Of a DNA stretch of 64,000 nt, positions 19,807 to 29,278 are shown one piece after another; the first letter of the stretch is position 1; each line of letters opens with the position of its first letter. The stretch covers positions 496,001 through 560,000 of the forward strand of contig CDRNVI010000012.1 in NCBI GenBank assembly GCA_977017575.1, in the 5' to 3' direction. A model generated the notes under the pieces. That model made no database searches, had not been told where the DNA came from, and saw only the letters and a list, made by a program, of their open reading frames with translations. Source of the stretch: Paramoeba atlantica. Taxonomy: Eukaryota > Discosea. Both the position numbers and the translations under genes were made by a program.

Positions 19807-20301
19807 TTAGTGTTTCACAAACGCTTTGCCTTGCTTCTCTGTGCCCCGCTTGTGTAGCTTAATCACGTTGTAGCGTACCGTCTTGCTCAGCGGGCGGCAT
19901 TCCCCAATCACAACCTCATCCCCAACAGCAGGACGAAAGCACGGGGCGCAGTGTACGGCCATGTTCTTGTGGCGCTTCTCGTAACGGCCGTACTTCTTCC
20001 GGAAGTGCATGTAGTCCCGGCGGACGATAATAGTGCGCTGCATCTTGGCCGAACGCACCACACCACGAAGAATGCGGCCACGAATGGAGACTGCGCCCGT
20101 GAAGGGGCATTTCTTGTCGACGTAGTGAGACTCAATCGCTTCCTTGGGAACTTTGTAGCCGAGACCAATGTTTTTGAAGTAACGACACTTGCCCTTGCGG
20201 CCGAGGTGGCTTTTGCTGTCCTCGAAAACGTTTTCCTGCTTCTGGTACGCGCGTTCGGTCTGGTCCGCGTGTTCGGTGGATACGACGTATCGTTTTACCA
20301 T
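19807..20301 (-). CDS. RPS11: 40S ribosomal protein uS17 (S11)
   Basis: 164 aa from the ATG at 20301. The frame stays open 45 bp further upstream but only to a non-ATG codon. The sequence is close to other eukaryotic S11 proteins throughout: TERAYQKQ near the N-terminus, [69 protein letters not shown] and [15 protein letters not shown]. It is a primary rRNA-binding protein of the small subunit, contacting 18S rRNA. The length is normal (158 aa in human), with a slightly longer basic N-terminus ([14 protein letters not shown]). It is the most conserved gene in the window. Confidence 0.97.
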   Translation of the reverse strand: MVKRYVVSTEHADQTERAYQKQENVFEDSKSHLGRKGKCRYFKNIGLGYKVPKEAIESHYVDKKCPFTGAVSIRGRILRGVVRSAKMQRTIIVRRDYMHFRKKYGRYEKRHKNMAVHCAPCFRPAVGDEVVIGECRPLSKTVRYNVIKLHKRGTEKQGKAFVKH

Positions 20302-20551
20302 TGAAAAAGGGGGTAATTCGAGTAAAGATTCTTGTAAAGACAGCAAAGATGGAAATAAAGGAGTGATTTCTTCAAAGGAACAAATACTTTTTAATCATCC
20401 CGCTTTTTAATCACTTCCAAGGAATGAAAGAAACCTAAACAAAGAGATATTCTAATCCAACTTTGTACATAAGAAATAAAAATGTTAATGTCTTGTGTGG
20501 CCCATTTTTGCTTGTCCGTCTCGCTTGGAACATCACAAATGGCCTGGAAGG

Positions 20552-21301
20552 TCACGGGCACGTACCTCTCCAATCACTGTGGTTTTCCGGCAACATCATT
20601 TGCCGACGAGTCCATTGAAATTCGCTCTCTGAACTCTCGGGTGGGAGACAAGGACAAAACAGCGGTGCGGAGATCCGAATCTCGCGCGCGTTTTTATCCT
20701 CGTCGCCCTTCTGAGCATTCCGGTGAAACACCTGTCGAATGCGCAGTTCTATTTCGGGTGCAGTGCGCAGCCAACGGGGAAGATAGCCCCACCCACTCGT
20801 ATCGGAGTCCTCCTCTTCGCTCTCGTCCTCTCTCCACTGTACCATACAGTGGCCGTCACGTGCGTTGGGGTCGGAGCCATATTGTATCGCAACGTCATCT
20901 AATTTTTCTAAGATGGGGTCGGGGGGACAAATACCGCCTGCTTCGAAGGCCTCATCTTTATCGTTGTGTTGACACCAAACATTAGACTCCCGCAAGTGGG
21001 AGTACGATACCACTTTGCCCCGTTTTAAAATCTCCATTTCGTATGGTGAGGAGGGAAGACGAAACACTTTCTTCCGTTTCGCAATGCGATGGGCGAAGGG
21101 AAAAATTCGAATCGGGTATTCGACTCGTTGTATGGAGAAGCCAAGAAAGGAAAGTACTTCCTCGTCGAGTTCTAGATAACATTTATGGTTGATCGTGGTT
21201 GGAGCAGTGACCTCAAAAGCCGGGGATGTGTTCTGAAGGAAGGTGAAGAAGCATGCTAATAACAGCAGCAAAGAGTAGAAAATGCAACCGTTTGATTGCA
21301 T
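20552..21301 (-). CDS. Unrecognised secreted or lumenal protein, 249 aa
   Basis: The ATG at 21301 gives MQSNGCIFYSLLLLLACFFT, a clear signal peptide of about 24 residues. The mature part has no further membrane span. It contains seven Cys (for example KCYLEL, VWCQHN, GGICPPDP, GHCMVQW, FCPCLP), which could form disulfides, and an acidic loop EDESEEEDSD. No family is recognised. The frame continues 39 bp further upstream but only to a non-ATG codon. It follows RPS11's start by 250 bp and shares the common direction. Confidence 0.65.
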   Translation of the reverse strand: MQSNGCIFYSLLLLLACFFTFLQNTSPAFEVTAPTTINHKCYLELDEEVLSFLGFSIQRVEYPIRIFPFAHRIAKRKKVFRLPSSPYEMEILKRGKVVSYSHLRESNVWCQHNDKDEAFEAGGICPPDPILEKLDDVAIQYGSDPNARDGHCMVQWREDESEEEDSDTSGWGYLPRWLRTAPEIELRIRQVFHRNAQKGDEDKNAREIRISAPLFCPCLPPESSESEFQWTRRQMMLPENHSDWRGTCP

Positions 21302-21484
21302 TACATAAAAGACAGCAACGTAGACTTCAAATAGCAACAAAATCGTTTTTATTTTTAATTTTTAGGGGGCGGGGGTGCCACTATATTTCGTATGAGAGGG
21401 GATGCACTGACGCGCCTGTAAGACTAGCTCTTCTTCCTTCTTCCTTCCCATGTCCCATCAAAAATTGAAACTATTTCATAATTA

Positions 21485-22684
21485 GTCCTGGATATAAACG
21501 TTGTAGCTTTTAAATTCGCACATTTATTACGATGACCTTTTCATGAAATGTATCTAAAAAGGAAGAAAAATTATATATATTCTATCGGTAATTTCATCGG
21601 TATCTCGTCGCAGACAGGTACAGATGAATTGTCACAGGATTGAAGTTTAAAACTTCAAGTCAAAGTCTGCGTTTTAAGCGACTCAGAACAATGTAATTGT
21701 TTAAATATGGAATTCTAACCCCTGATTCTAACCAACATGTTCAGGTCAAAGCGCATTAGTAGAAAAGTATTCATGCAAATCATACAAGGCTGAAACAAAG
21801 GTATCATCACGTTAGAAAAATACTCCCCTTGGCACGAACCAAACTGAAATTCGCGAGTAAACAGTGCTGGATAAAAACAATGTAACCTTAAATTGGAACA
21901 TTCATTACGATGACCTTTTCATCCGTATCTCGTCGCAGACAGGTACAGATGAATTGTCACAGGATTGAAGTTTAAAACTTCAAGACAAAGTCTGCGTTTT
22001 AAGCGACTCAGAACAATGTAATTGTTTAAATATGGAATTCTAACCCCTGATTCTAACCAACATGTTCAGGTCAAAGCGCATTAGTAGAAAAGTATTCATG
22101 CAAATCATACAAGGCTGAAACAAAGGTATCATCACGTTAGAAAAATACTCCCCTTGGCACGAACCAAACTGAAATTCGCGAGTAAACAGTGCTGGATAAA
22201 AACAATGTAACCTTAAATTGGAACATTCATTACGATGACCTTTTCATCCGTATCTCGTCGCAGACAGGTACAGATGAATTGTCACAGGATTGAAGTTTAA
22301 AACTTCAAGACAAAGTCTGCGTTTTAAGCGACTCAGAACAATGTAATTGTTTAAATATGGAATTCTAACCCCTGATTCTAACCAACATGTTCAGGTCAAA
22401 GCGCATTAGTAGAAAAGTATTCATGCAAATCATACAAGGCTGAAACAAAAGTATCATCACGTTAGAAAAATACCCCCCTTGGCACGAACCAAACTGAAAT
22501 TCGCGAATAAACAGTGCTGGATAAAAACAATGTAACCTTTAAATTGGAACATTCATTACGATGACCTTTTCATCCGTATCTCGTCGCAGACAGGTACAGA
22601 TGCATTGCCACAGGATTGAAGTTTAAAACTTCAAGACAAAGTCTGCGTTTTAAGCGACTCAGAACAATGCAACTGTGTAAATAT
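21485..22684 (+). repeat. 325-bp tandem array (about 3.6 units)
   Basis: Units repeat with an exact 325-bp period (ACAGTGCTGGATAAAAACAA at 21861, 22186 and 22511) and are nearly identical. The first unit has an extra ~60 bp. Each unit contains the palindrome GAAGTTTAAAACTTC and a short GATGA...TCATC stem. No open frame or Pol III box is evident. The last unit is interrupted at 22685 by element S1. Related long-form units follow at 23253, 25905 and 26655. Confidence 0.85.
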
Positions 22685-23218
22685 TGTTTTGTCATGCATT
22701 CATAGTGCAGAGATAAGCCCCACAGTGTCCTTAGCCGCATACGACAGGTGGATCAAGTGGGGGTTCGTCCTCGCCGGAGGGGTACGGGTGCGGAGAGCTG
22801 ACGTCCCAGGTGCAGAGAGCTCGGTTGTCATGTGCAGGTGCAGAGAGCCGGATGCGCAATACCCATATTACAGTTTCGGGGGCAATACGGGTACAGAGAG
22901 CTGCGACAGAGCCGAGGTGCGGAGAGCTGGGTGACCGCCAGGTGCAGAGAGCCGGGAGGCTCGTGGGCGGAGGACACGTCTAGTGGTCCTCAAGGGAGGC
23001 CACCGTGACGCATTGCCTCCTCGGAAAGGCAGGCACGGGAGAAAGAGAAGCCGAGAGAGGGAAGCACACTCACTCCAGGGGGTGAGTCGGGAAGGGGTGA
23101 AGGGGTGGAAGCGCGTGCCCTGCTTCAACAATATAGAGGGACAGTTTCAGGTTTAGTGCCGGCCGGCAAAGGGCATAGAAATACAGTATGCCCGTTGCCG
23201 GGGAAAGAAAGGATGAAC
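22685..23218 (+). mobile_element. Hairpin element S, copy 1 (about 534 bp)
   Basis: Matches 49735-50267 over its whole length. It contains about six copies of a GGTGCAGAGAGC-like motif, the phrase AGTGGTCCTCAAGGGAGGCC and, 17 bp before its end, a hairpin (arms 23163-23177 and 23187-23201; CCGGCAA.GGGCATA, one mismatch). It splits a 325-bp unit, which resumes at about 23253, so it is an insertion. No protein of its own is recognised. Confidence 0.75.
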
Positions 23219-23252
23219 TAAGGAAAAAGTACCAACAAGGTCCAAAAACTGT

Positions 23253-23690
23253 ATTGGAATTCTAATCCTTGTGCAATCAACATGTTCAAGTCAAAGCGCA
23301 TTAGTAGAAAAGTATTCATGCAAATCATACAAGGCTGAAACAAAAGTATCATCACGTTAGACAAATATCCCCCTTAGCAGGAACCTACTATGCACTACTA
23401 CTATACCAATACACTACTGCATGGGGAAAAAGAAATTGCAGAACGATTCAATGAAAACTATTCTACATTTCGCGCTAAATCGTGAGGAACAAGAAACTCG
23501 CGAGTGAAAGTAGTGCTGGATAAAAACAATGTAGCTTTTAAATTCGCACATTCATTACGATGACCTTTTCATCGCTATCTCGTCGCAGACAGGTACAGAT
23601 GCATTGTCACAGGATTGAAGTTTAAACTTCAAGACAAAGTCTGTGTTTTAAGCGACTCAGAACAATGCAACTGTGTAAATAATTTTTATT
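23253..23690 (+). repeat. Array unit, long form
   Basis: Continues the interrupted 325-bp unit, but with about 110 extra bp (starting near ACTACTACTATACCAATACA) between the CATCACGTTAGA block and the GATAAAAACAATG block. The same long form recurs at 25905-26300. It ends next to GAGGGAGATACCACTCCCTC, a scrap resembling the foldback arms at 25698 and 59371. Confidence 0.8.
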
Positions 23691-24186
23691 GAGGGAGATA
23701 CCACTCCCTCGCTATCCTCTGGCCCGAAATTTCGCCTCGACAAAAACATTTCCGGAAAAAAAATCGCTAAGAATCAAAGGCAACACCACAAATACCAATA
23801 ATTTGCACCAGTGAGAAACCCCTTCTCCGGATGTTGGCGATACTAGGCTCGGAGGGTAACGTAAAGAAATATGAGTTTCAAACCCAGCCCCTTGGAATGA
23901 GAATCCCTCGGCAAGGTGTCTCTCGTGTGTTCTCGATCAAAACGAAACTCAGTTATTGTATGTGAAGCCGGGTTTTGCTTATTATGATATTTCTTCATGT
24001 GTGTTCCGATATCGCTTAGTGATTGTTTTCAATAGCATGTTGGGTTAAGCCTGAAAGCTCCCCTGGTAGAAACTTGAGCTTTATGATACGGTCGGCTTTT
24101 TTCTATGCTTATCAGGCAGGTTCTCGGGATATGCAACATGTTCGCTCCAAGTGGAGATACCATAAGGAAGATCACGATAATTGTCA
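23691..24186. other. Spacer between array and Tc1 relic
   Basis: May include decayed downstream parts of the T-family element that begins at 24637 on the minus strand. No intact frame. Confidence 0.4.
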
Positions 24187-24637
24187 TCAATAAGCTTTAA
24201 AGGGACTTTCATAAGATCTAGGGGATGGACCGGCCACGTCGCCAGTGCAATTAAATCGTTCCACCCAGAGTTTCACAGTTCCCTCGTGGACACCAAAATT
24301 TTGGGCAGTCCGGGAATAAGACTCTGTTTTCTCAAAGTCCGCCACAAGAAGCATCATGTGACTTTCCATAATCTTCCCTGGTGAGGCATAAAACACCACG
24401 GGAAGCCCTTGAACGAACTCGCTTTTGAGGCATGAAACGGGGAAAAAACAAAAAATTGCCATATTTTCACAGGAAAAAAATACTCTTTTTGTCATCAGGT
24501 TAAATCTTTCAAGTCAAGCGTTCCGAATACGCCAAAGACATACAACCCTGCGAGAGCTCTCCAATGCGCTATTATTTCAAAAAATTGAGCAAATTTTACA
24601 AATTTTAGACCCCCCTAGATGGAAGTTTTCACCCCTG
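24187..24637 (-). mobile_element. T-family Tc1/mariner relic, 5' end
   Basis: Read on the minus strand it starts after a TA (24638-24639) with CAGGGGTGAAAACTTCC, has the ~100-bp terminal repeat ending CATTGGAGAGCTCTCGCAG, and then a frame from 24495 with a helix-turn-helix segment (SHMMLLVADFEKTESYSRTA...FGVHEGTVKLWVERF). The same N-terminal domain occurs at 63426. The frame stops at 24187 and no catalytic part is found, so it is dead. Confidence 0.7.
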
Positions 24638-24639
24638 TA

Positions 24640-25159
24640 TGGAATGTATATGCAACATAAGGCGTTGTTCAGGAAAATAAGAATCGAACATCTTCCTTTT
24701 ATTCAGCACCTACCAGACAATATCTTAACAAAGGGGGTAAATTTGCTTCCTTTATTGCTCCGGAAAAGATTACCTCTCCAATGCAATAAATAGAACAGAT
24801 AAAAAATCTTAGGTGATTAGTTAAGCTTAACCCGGGTCCAATGCTTATAACTGAGTTTCATTTTGCTCGAGAACACTTGAAAGACACTAGCATCCGAAAT
24901 TTTCTGATTGGGCACGTAAGGATCCCGCTTTGTAATGTTTTCAAAAATAAAAACATTGAAACATTTTATATGAGTTTACCTGATTTTGGTGCAGCCTCTT
25001 GCTACAAAAGAACAAGATTACTTTTGACTTATATTATCTTGTTCTTCTATGCCTACACCGAGAGCTTTGAGAAACACTACACCCGACTCAGTCTAAACCT
25101 CAAACGAAGCTCTTTTGTCTAAAACTGGTAACGAGTGCTTCATAAATGAGGGCAACGTC
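24640..25159. other. Intergenic, nothing firm
   Basis: AT-rich, with a 93-codon plus-strand frame (24841-25122) that resembles nothing. A motif ACTACACCCGAC occurs at about 25077 and 25240, i.e. a small internal duplication running into the next ORF. Confidence 0.4.
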
Positions 25160-25582
25160 ATGAAATGCACCATATGCGATACTGAAGTTCATTCGAGAAG
25201 ACTACCAGAACATTTAACTTCAAAAAGGCATGTGAAAAATACTACACCCGACCCTCCTCAAACTTTAAGCGAAACTAAGAGAGACATTATGGAAGAAGAT
25301 GTTTCATGCAACGAAGAACTGGTAGATGAAAAATCAAATTATGAAGTTTCTGACCAATCAGAGAAAGATCCCAGGGAAGTCGTCAGGATATTTTTAAAAG
25401 ATTCACCTTTTTTCACTCGCGACTGGAGAAACATTATTCAACTCTGCGCAAGTAAAATAAAATCAGGTTGCATTCGCAAATATAAAGAGCGTTACGATAG
25501 CCTTGGCAGTTTTGCTTGTGGAGCCTGCGGAATATTACAGGAATCAACTGCTGCACTAAATCGTATTGACTTGTCCGAATGA
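25160..25582 (+). CDS. C2H2 zinc-finger ORF, 140 aa, origin unclear
   Basis: ATG at 25160 gives MKCTICDTEVHSRRLPEHLT with H in SKRHV: a C2H2 finger of the U1/matrin-like spacing (C-x2-C-x12-H-x5-H). An acidic linker follows, then a helical region (PREVVRIFLKDSP, NIIQLCASKIKS) and a CGAC motif. It is the only plus-strand frame that looks protein-like outside clear transposons, and it sits in a repeat-rich interval. It may be a transposon accessory gene or a domesticated fragment. No family assigned. Confidence 0.45.
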   Translation: MKCTICDTEVHSRRLPEHLTSKRHVKNTTPDPPQTLSETKRDIMEEDVSCNEELVDEKSNYEVSDQSEKDPREVVRIFLKDSPFFTRDWRNIIQLCASKIKSGCIRKYKERYDSLGSFACGACGILQESTAALNRIDLSE

Positions 25583-25697
25583 TCAGTACTTCAAGAGGAG
25601 AAAAATCCTGTAATGAGCCACATCGATATTAGCGTAAGACACATGCCCCTTGTAAATGAATCGTACTATCACGTAAACAATAACCTTTTGGAACACC

Positions 25698-25874
25698 AAG
25701 GTAATGTGGACGAGGGAGATACCAATAGTGTAGGTGCGGCAGTTTTCCACAGGACAAACGGCATCTCTACCTTTTTAGGCGTCTGTCTTCAATTCCATAA
25801 GGGAAATGCCGTTTTTCCTGCGGGAAACTGCCGCACCTACACTATTGGTATCTCCCTCGTCCACTTTACCCAGG
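25698..25874. repeat. Long foldback F1
   Basis: Two arms of about 70 nt, nearly perfect inverted copies, with a ~30-nt loop. Arms begin near GGTAA.GTGGACGAGGGAGATACC and continue AATAGTGTAGGTGCGGCAG. The outer 17 nt GTGGACGAGGGAGATAC is shared with foldback F2 (59371-59565), but the inner arm sequence is different. Confidence 0.8.
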
Positions 25875-25904
25875 GTTGGATATTTTTTAGAAATACGGAA
25901 GTCT

Positions 25905-26300
25905 GCACGGAATTCTAATCCTTGTGTAACCAACATGTTCAGGTCAAAGCGCATTAGTAGAAAAGTATTCATGCAAATCATACAAGGCTGAAACAAAGGT
26001 ATCATCACGTTAGAAAAAGAGATTCCTTTAGCACGAACCAATGAACTACTACTGTACTAATACACAAAGAGAGTTTGCAGAACGATTCAATGAAAACTAT
26101 TCTACATTTCGCATTACATAATGAGGAACACGAGACTCGCGAGTGAAAGTAGGATATAAACAATGTAGCTTTTAAATTCGCACATTCATTACGATGATTT
26201 TTTCATCAGTATCTCGTCGCAGACAGGTACAGATGCATTGTCACAGGATTGAATTTTAAACTTCAAGACAAAGTCTGCGTTTTAAGCGACTCGCAACAGT
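25905..26300 (+). repeat. Array unit, long form, copy 2
   Basis: GGAATTCTAATCCTTGTGTA through to TAAGCGACTCGCAACAG; same arrangement as 23253-23690, with the extra ~110-bp segment, and slightly more diverged. Confidence 0.8.
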
Positions 26301-26654
26301 ATAAAGATTGAATAACCATCACTTTCATTGATTATTTATTCGAGCTAATAGTTCTATCCGATTATTTCAAGATCGTGGGAATTCGACTAAGAATGGACCC
26401 TCCTCAGTCGGGTGGTAACGATCCTGCTTGAGCACCAAATATGTTCAGCACCAACTAAGTATGTTATGAAAGCTCTTGAAGAGCAAAAAACAAAGTCATA
26501 AATATATGATATTTTATAATTTTCATAATCTCTCTTCAGAACCTTTGACTTGCCATTTAAAGAACCCAAGAAGAGATAGAGTAGACAATGAGGAAGACGA
26601 AACATGTGAGAGAAAAATACGCAGAATAAAAACGAAGCTACTCATACATTTTCA
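26301..26654. other. Spacer between array units
   Basis: AT-rich; short frames only. Part of it (CGAATAACCATCACTT-like phrase) recurs near 26794, suggesting an older duplication. Confidence 0.4.
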
Positions 26655-26800
26655 CATTTCGATTACCTTTTCATCGGTATCTCGTCGCAGACAGGTACAG
26701 ATACATTGTCACAGGATTGAAGTTTAAAACTTCAAGACAAAGTCTGCGTTTTAAGCGACTCGCAACCGTGCAAAGATGGAATTCTACCCCTCGAATAACC
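26655..26800 (+). repeat. Array unit fragment
   Basis: The block from CATTTCGATTACCTTTTCAT to TAAGCGACTCGCAACCGTGC of the 325-bp unit. It ends about 40 bp before the stop codon of the PPR-like gene, so the array spans the whole interval between two host genes. Confidence 0.75.
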
Positions 26801-26839
26801 ATCACTTCTATTGATTACCTGTACACCGAACACACCCTC

Positions 26840-28708
26840 CTAGCCTCCTCCCAGCATCCTCGTCGCCTCCCCATACACCCTTTCATACCTCTCTGGACGT
26901 TGTGCGAGATGGAATGCGTAGCTCACCGCACCTGCGGCATGCATGGAGAAACTAAACTGTTTTCGTCTCATGTGCAGCGCGAGGCGAAGGGCGAGGCCCC
27001 ACTGCGCGCCCTGGGCTGCGCCCCCGATGACGAGATTCCCCGCGAGGTTACTGGAAAGTCCCCTCCAGTGGGTGTAGACCCAGAGGTGGTGCCTCCACTG
27101 TTGTTCCCTTAGCAATAAATACTGTATCTCGAGCTGTTGTTTAAGGGAGAGAAGTACATGTGGGTGTTGTTGTTGTTGTTTTAACTTATTATTATTATGA
27201 TTATGAAAACAATCGTTTAAAAGGTTAGAATACAAAGCAAAAGCGGGCTGCCAGCGTTGGCCCGCGAGACACTGCTGGACGAGGGTTTGGAGGGTTCTGT
27301 GGTGGGGGGTTACGTTCCGGTGGGTCATGAGGGTGTAGGTCGCGAGGGCTTGTCGCCATTGGGTGGGGGTACAGCTGGAGATGAGGAGGTCATAGCCCAG
27401 GCCGTGAGCGGTGTGGCTGGCGTCGTCCATCCAGGATTGAGAGGAGATGCGTGAGGTGTTGTCAAGAGCGCAGAGGGCAAGGATTTGGGATGGGGAAGAG
27501 GAGGAGGAGGAGGAGGAGGAGGCAGAGACCAGTCGAAACGCGGCTAATGTCACGACCCAGTCCTGTTGGGAGGTAGCGGAGTGTAGAATATCCCAGAAGG
27601 TAGTACTGGCGTGAAATGGGGCGTATTTAGCAAGGAAACGAAACCCTTTGCGCCAGTGGGTCCCGGAGAAAAGCAGTGCGGCGATACGACTCAACCAGTT
27701 GGAGGGGATCCCGGACGCGACGTCGGAGAAACTTTTGAGCACACGCAACGCGGCGTCCCAATGACCGGTCTTAATTCCGAGGCATACCATCATCGCAAGT
27801 GTCTCGGAGTCCAGCGCAATGCCTTGACAGACCACCTGATGAAGGGATTGAAACGCAGCCGCCCATGACCCCCGAGATAAGTACTCGGGAAGGGACACAG
27901 GAAGCGAGATGGATTGCCCCTCAGAGAGGTGGAGCATGTCGCTTTTTCGCAGAATCGCCGACAGAATAGCAGGGGAAATGCGTTGTTGAAAGGAGGCCTC
28001 ACGGAGACACTCAATGAGTTGTTTGGGAGGAAGAGGAATTCGTCGCTTGATGGCCCATTGTACCACAGCGGTTGTATTGTGTGGGGATAATACACCAAGG
28101 AGTGGAGGCCGGGGTGGTCGTATTTGTGTGTAATATTTCAACGCCTCCGTCCACAGACCGGTGCATGTACAGCTATGATAGAGCAGCTCGCTATCTTGCG
28201 AGTTGATTTGTTTAGGAGGGTGAGTACGAAGTAACTTCAGGAGAATCATGAGTAGCGGTGCGATTTGTTTAAGTGTGCCCTCATATAGTCGATGTCGCAG
28301 CAAGGCCAATAAACTAACACAAGCGTATTTTGAAAATGCTGCAGCATGCCCTAAGAAAAGCACGTACGACAATGCGCTTTCCCCATGTATCATAGCTAAC
28401 GCCCGGGACCATATGGAGTCCATCGATTCTCTTTTCAACTCGGTTTCAATAAATCGGATACATGAGAGTGCTGAAATCCAGCATTCATCTTGTAGAAGAG
28501 GTAGGCAGAGGTAGCGTTGCAAAATGTGGGCGAATTTATCGTCCTCCTTGTCCGTCTCCGCGCAAGCCCGGTGCAGCGACGTGGCACACAAGGCAACATC
28601 CTCCACGCTTGTGGGAGGAACAATACGGCAGACAGTAGCAAGGGCGTAAAGGTGCTCTTTGGTCTCCTCGAGCTCTTCTGATGGGTCAACCACGGGCTTA
28701 TTGCACAT
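26840..28708 (-). CDS. PPR-like helical-repeat protein, probably organellar RNA factor
   Basis: 622 aa, ATG at 28708. The sequence is a chain of helical hairpins with the PPR-like pattern 'W..AL..Y..M......P....(L/I)'. Examples are LWTEALKYYTQIRPPRPPL, HWDAALRVLKSF, TQWRQALATYTLMTHRNVTP and RWQPAFALYSNLL. Such divergent, Trp-containing PPR repeats are common in euglenozoan mitochondrial RNA proteins, which bind single-stranded RNA base by base. There is no strong presequence at the N-terminus. Two microsatellite-coded inserts are present: a run of about ten Ser and a His/Asn/Gln-rich stretch (near 27160-27200). The repeats are clear by eye; organelle and target are not. Confidence 0.65.
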   Translation of the reverse strand: MCNKPVVDPSEELEETKEHLYALATVCRIVPPTSVEDVALCATSLHRACAETDKEDDKFAHILQRYLCLPLLQDECWISALSCIRFIETELKRESMDSIWSRALAMIHGESALSYVLFLGHAAAFSKYACVSLLALLRHRLYEGTLKQIAPLLMILLKLLRTHPPKQINSQDSELLYHSCTCTGLWTEALKYYTQIRPPRPPLLGVLSPHNTTAVVQWAIKRRIPLPPKQLIECLREASFQQRISPAILSAILRKSDMLHLSEGQSISLPVSLPEYLSRGSWAAAFQSLHQVVCQGIALDSETLAMMVCLGIKTGHWDAALRVLKSFSDVASGIPSNWLSRIAALLFSGTHWRKGFRFLAKYAPFHASTTFWDILHSATSQQDWVVTLAAFRLVSASSSSSSSSSPSQILALCALDNTSRISSQSWMDDASHTAHGLGYDLLISSCTPTQWRQALATYTLMTHRNVTPHHRTLQTLVQQCLAGQRWQPAFALYSNLLNDCFHNHNNNKLKQQQQHPHVLLSLKQQLEIQYLLLREQQWRHHLWVYTHWRGLSSNLAGNLVIGGAAQGAQWGLALRLALHMRRKQFSFSMHAAGAVSYAFHLAQRPERYERVYGEATRMLGGG

Positions 28709-29278
28709 AAGACAAAAATTGGTCGTATGGTGTAACGCCCGCGGCGTTGACCGCCATTTCAGAAAACTCTTTTTGGTAACGGCAAACGTTTCCGTCCCTT
28801 GATTGCCTCCTCTCTTCTTCGGTTAGTGTTCCGGATAGCATGAATCATGGTGAAGCGGCAAAAAAAATTGTACAACTTACATGTATATTGAGTTCAGCCG
28901 CGTTAAAAAGTTCTTGAGCAAGAACGAAAATGAGAGTGCAATATAAATAATATCTCGTTGTATCCAAATAAAGAATCAAAGAAAAAATAATACTGTCGTG
29001 ATAAATGCGCACCACAACTACGAGAGTTATTGACTGTCCTGAATAGAATACCGAACTATTCGTATATTCTATTAGAGACTTCTTGCAGAAATATTATCTA
29101 CCCGCTACGTGGAATGCCGTCATATGGGGTACAATACAACGGCCTTTACTCAACGTTATCCCATTCACACCCCATTGATCTACTCTATCTAAATGAGCGG
29201 GATGCACTAAAAGCCACAAGAGCCGTAATCAGGATCACAACCTTGTTCCACGAAACCTCACACCCCAACCCCTTGTTT
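28709..29278. other. Intergenic spacer
   Basis: GC-mixed then AT-rich; no element recognised. The plus-strand frame 29030-29386 runs into the antisense of MCM3 and is not credible. Confidence 0.5.

Noticed and set aside
22868-23131. Minus-strand frame conserved between S1 and S2 as a gene
   Set aside because: Both copies are simply similar DNA; the frame is low-complexity, starts at a different place in each and has no motif.
23163-23218. Helitron 3' end (hairpin near terminus) for element S
   Set aside because: The two copies end in GGATGAAC, not CTRR, and no TC start or AT target was found.
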